Source: Lachnospiraceae bacterium UBA7012 (GTDB lineage: Bacteria > Bacillota > Clostridia > Lachnospirales > Lachnospiraceae). Taken from it: a DNA stretch of 8,653 bases. Positions 6,318-8,653 of this stretch are shown in pieces (within the stretch, counting starts at the first letter, position 1; the number at the start of each line of letters is the position of its first letter). The stretch is from the NCBI GenBank assembly GCA_002449595.1, contig DJXE01000020.1, forward strand, positions 8,000 to 16,652, read 5' to 3'. Below the pieces are notes generated by a model that worked only from the letters and a program-made list of their open reading frames with translations, did not search any database and had not been told where the DNA came from. A program made the position numbers and the translations under genes.

Positions 6318-7382
6318 ATGGTCACAGCGGAAGAGAGGCAGGCGGCGTATCAGCTGACGGAAGACCTGTCGACCCACCCGGGCGACATCGCAATCCTTGC
6401 GCCATACAGAAAATACATGCTTTACAAGTGCAACACGCCGGAGCTCGGCCCCGGCATCGGCTGCAGCTTTAAGGACATGAAGGCGTCCTTCGGCGCGTGG
6501 AGCGTGCCCGCGCTCCTCAAGGCGACGCGCGCGATGATCGACCGCGCCGGCGAGGAGGACTTCATGATCCCGGTCTATTCCGAGGAGGAGATCGCGGCGG
6601 ATCCGGAGAAGGAAGACGTGAAACTCTTCTGGTTCCCGGCGGGCTACGAAGACGACGGAAACGGCGGGAAAAGGCTTATCGGCGCGGATCGTCCGTTTGT
6701 CATCGCGATAGCCGGCGGCGCTTACACGTCGGTCTGCAGCCTGGCGGAGTCATTCCCGACGGCGGCTTCCCTGAATCATCTCGGGATCAACGTTTTCTGC
6801 CTGAACTACCGCGTCAACGAGTCCGAGATGCCCAAGATCAAGGAAGCGCTGATGCCGAAGCCGCTGGACGACGTCGCGGCGGCGCTGCAGTGCATCTATG
6901 CGCATATGGATTACTTCGGGATCAAGACGAAGGAGTACGCGGTCGCGGGATGGTCCGCAGGCGCGAGCCTCACCGTGCAGTGGGGCGCGGCGAACCACGG
7001 CTATCCGCACTACGGCCTGCCGAAGCCGAAGGTTCTGTTCCCGATCTACCCGGTCATTGAGGCGGCGGCCCAGATGCCGGATTCGGCGGACTGGTTCCTG
7101 ACCATCATGTTCGGGCCGGGCTACGATAAGGAGACGGTGGAGGCCTACGACATCCCGAAGGTGATCACCGACGACTATCCGCCGTGCTACATCGTCCATG
7201 CGCTGGACGACGACATGGTGCCGGTGGAGAACTCCTACAAGCTCGAGAAGCTGCTGCAGGAGAGAAATATCCCCGTGCACTTCGAGGTGATCGAGAGCGG
7301 CGGCCACGGATTCGGCGACGGCTCCGGCATGAAGGCCGAGGGCTGGCCGGAGAGAGCGGTCGCGTTCATGGACCAGCTGTAA
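6318..7382 (+). CDS. Alpha/beta-hydrolase fold esterase/lipase-like protein (354 aa)
   Basis: This is an alpha/beta-hydrolase of the small esterase type (hydrolase-fold-3/BD-FAE-like), not closely similar to the two type-B enzymes before it. Ser213 sits in the nucleophile elbow GWSAG. The acid is probably Asp298 in HALDDDMVPVENS and the base His330 in GGHGFGDG. The oxyanion-hole strand reads FVIAIAGGAYTSV (127-139), with AGGAY in place of the common HGGG. About 120 residues precede the core, including an acidic stretch around 79-100, and could act as a cap or lid. No signal peptide is seen. The start has GGAAGG at 6301-6306, 11 nt upstream. It lies 73 nt after the second esterase with only a non-terminating hairpin between, so it is probably the last gene of the operon. 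It could deacylate the same or a related ester substrate; the substrate is unknown. Confidence 0.88.
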   Translation: MVTAEERQAAYQLTEDLSTHPGDIAILAPYRKYMLYKCNTPELGPGIGCSFKDMKASFGAWSVPALLKATRAMIDRAGEEDFMIPVYSEEEIAADPEKEDVKLFWFPAGYEDDGNGGKRLIGADRPFVIAIAGGAYTSVCSLAESFPTAASLNHLGINVFCLNYRVNESEMPKIKEALMPKPLDDVAAALQCIYAHMDYFGIKTKEYAVAGWSAGASLTVQWGAANHGYPHYGLPKPKVLFPIYPVIEAAAQMPDSADWFLTIMFGPGYDKETVEAYDIPKVITDDYPPCYIVHALDDDMVPVENSYKLEKLLQERNIPVHFEVIESGGHGFGDGSGMKAEGWPERAVAFMDQL

Positions 7383-7410
7383 AACGCAAAGCTGTGTAAC
7401 AGATTACAAC

Positions 7411-7444
7411 GCCCGGCTGCCGGCATGACAGCCGGGCCTGTTTC
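7411..7444 (+). terminator. Probable terminator/attenuator between third hydrolase and membrane-protein gene
   Basis: A GC-rich 9-bp perfect stem (GCCCGGCTG 7411-7419 with CAGCCGGGC 7429-7437) with a 9-nt loop is followed by CTGTTTC. The T tract is short, so termination may be partial. The stem ends only 10 nt before the ATG of the next gene at 7448, so it could also influence that gene's translation. Confidence 0.55.
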
Positions 7445-7447
7445 AGA

Positions 7448-8653
7448 ATGAAAACTGCAGACCGGAAAATGAAGAGAACATACACTGCGGCGGCGCAGCT
7501 GCTGATCATGCTCTGCGGCATGGGATTCCTGCTGCAGACGGACGCGTATTACACACCTTATCTTCTCGTCGCGGCAGCGGCGCTCTTCTGCATGTGGAAG
7601 AGCGGGGCGGCGGCAGGCGGCGTTGGCGTTATGGAAACCGGCGCTTCGGCCGGTGCGCGGAAGGACGGAAAGCCCCGCGCGGCCCTGCCGTGGCATGTGT
7701 ACGCGGCGCCCTGTATCTATGCGCTCGCGGTCTGCGGAGCGAACTACCGGATCTGGGCGGAGATCGCGTATCCGGACGAGATCGGTGCAACAGCGCGCTT
7801 CATCCATGGTGCAGTTGCCCTGCTTGCGATCGCGGCCTGCTGCTGGCTTCAGGCGTTTCAGATCGTGCGGTATCTCTGGCTGACGAATGCGCCTGAGGCG
7901 CGCGGGAATGCTTTTTCTACAGTGAAGGATGAAGCGGTGTGCGGGGCAGCAGGCTCGTCGGGAAAGAACGCAGCAGGAGAAGAGACGGCTGCAGCGGCGG
8001 GCGGCAGGCGCGGCTGGAAGCCGGCCTCGGTGTTCTGCGTGGTGTTCGCGGCGGTCGCGGTGATCGATCTCACGATCTTTTTCCTGTGCCGGTATCCCGG
8101 CAACATCACTTCGGACAGCCTGACGCAGATCAAGATGTGCGTGGAAGGCTGGTACAACAACCATCATCCGTTCTACCACACGCAGGTGATCCGCCTGTTC
8201 CTCGGACTCGGGCTGAAGCTGTTCGGCGACCTGAATGCGGCGGCGGCCACCTACCAGGTGTTCCAGATCCTGTTCATGGCGGCGTGCTTTGCGGCTGCGG
8301 TCATGACGCTTTTCCAGATGAGGGTGAAAAAGCCCGTGATTATCGGAGCCGCGCTTTTCTACGCGCTGATGCCGTTCCACATCAACTACAGCTTCTCGAT
8401 GTGGAAGGACGTGATGTTCGGCGGGTTCATCCTGCTCTCTGTCCTGTATTTCTGTCGGACGATGCTCGGCGTCGGGTCGCGGAGAGCGGACCTCGCGCTG
8501 CTCACGGTGGCCTGCTTCGGCGTCTGCCTGTTCCGCAGCAACGGATATATCCTGTTTCTGATCGTGGCCGCGGTGTACGCGTTCCTGTACCGGAAAGAGA
8601 TCCTGCGCGGAAATACCGCCCGCGCGGTGGGCATTATCTTCCTTGTGACGCTG
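7448..8653 (+). CDS. Polytopic membrane protein resembling DUF6020 (GT-C-like), 5' part
   Basis: An open frame runs 402 codons from ATG 7448 to the window edge without a stop; the C-terminus is missing. Hydrophobic segments lie at about 12-30, 36-50, 83-97, 116-137, 193-214, 266-288, 296-312, 322-338, 348-361, 364-380 and 392-402. RYPGNITSDSLTQ (215-227), YNNHHPFYHT (236-245) and FSMWKDVMFGG (316-326) match my recollection of DUF6020 membrane proteins of Clostridia. They also resemble GT-C glycosyltransferases, whose first outer loop carries a conserved acid; Asp223 would fit. A role in transferring sugars from lipid-linked donors is plausible but unproven. Two hydrophilic Ala/Gly-rich stretches (51-80 and 150-190) interrupt the N-terminal helices. 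The start is uncertain: no good Shine-Dalgarno precedes 7448, and an in-frame ATG lies at 7469. The frame upstream is closed by TAA at 7397-7399. Confidence 0.8.
   Translation, partial: MKTADRKMKRTYTAAAQLLIMLCGMGFLLQTDAYYTPYLLVAAAALFCMWKSGAAAGGVGVMETGASAGARKDGKPRAALPWHVYAAPCIYALAVCGANYRIWAEIAYPDEIGATARFIHGAVALLAIAACCWLQAFQIVRYLWLTNAPEARGNAFSTVKDEAVCGAAGSSGKNAAGEETAAAAGGRRGWKPASVFCVVFAAVAVIDLTIFFLCRYPGNITSDSLTQIKMCVEGWYNNHHPFYHTQVIRLFLGLGLKLFGDLNAAAATYQVFQILFMAACFAAAVMTLFQMRVKKPVIIGAALFYALMPFHINYSFSMWKDVMFGGFILLSVLYFCRTMLGVGSRRADLALLTVACFGVCLFRSNGYILFLIVAAVYAFLYRKEILRGNTARAVGIIFLVTL

Noticed and set aside
2771..6325. 1184-codon open frame on the - strand across both esterase genes
   Set aside because: The + strand frames show full esterase motifs and catalytic triads. 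The antisense frame is open because G/C-ending codons rarely give antisense stops. Its product is Arg/Val/His-rich with no domain, and its internal similarity only mirrors the paralogues.
7235..8380. 381-codon - strand frame over the third hydrolase and the membrane-protein gene
   Set aside because: The + strand shows the catalytic His region of the hydrolase and a hydrophobic multi-helix protein with family motifs. The antisense product is Arg-rich and featureless.

Overview
The window looks like chromosome from a fairly GC-rich Gram-positive anaerobe, most likely a Lachnospiraceae-type clostridium. This is an inference. It rests on strong AGGAGG-type ribosome binding sites, a monoderm-style signal peptide, and a membrane protein resembling the DUF6020 family, which is common in Clostridia. 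Genes are GC-rich, with G/C favoured at third codon positions, and all read on the + strand. No tRNA, rRNA, transposase, phage gene or CRISPR array was found.

Layout: (1) 1-614 is the 3' end of a GH32 beta-fructosidase gene, closed by a clear Rho-independent terminator. (2) 722-2308 encodes a 528-residue secreted protein made of six copies of one small, predicted all-beta domain. The copies are arranged as three A-B pairs with an almost exact 170-residue period and serine-rich linkers between pairs. A second good terminator follows. (3) 2428-2700 is an AT-richer non-coding array of four 53-bp direct repeats plus degenerate flanking copies. It is built from alternating inverted arms that can fold in more than one way. 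(4) 2721-2914 holds a candidate promoter and a leader of about 158 nt with three hairpins. (5) 2915-7382 is a probable operon of three alpha/beta-hydrolase genes: two tandem paralogous type-B carboxylesterases and one smaller hydrolase with a GWSAG nucleophile elbow. None has a signal peptide. (6) A hairpin precedes 7448-8653, the 5' part of a polytopic membrane protein that runs off the window and resembles DUF6020 (GT-C-like).

How the parts fit: the GH32 gene and the repeat protein are each insulated by a terminator and are probably separate units. The three hydrolases probably act together in the cytoplasm on small esters taken up or made by the cell. No transporter or regulator in the window identifies the substrate. 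The least explained elements are the A-B repeat protein and the 53-bp array. I did not find a complete, clearly new multi-gene system.
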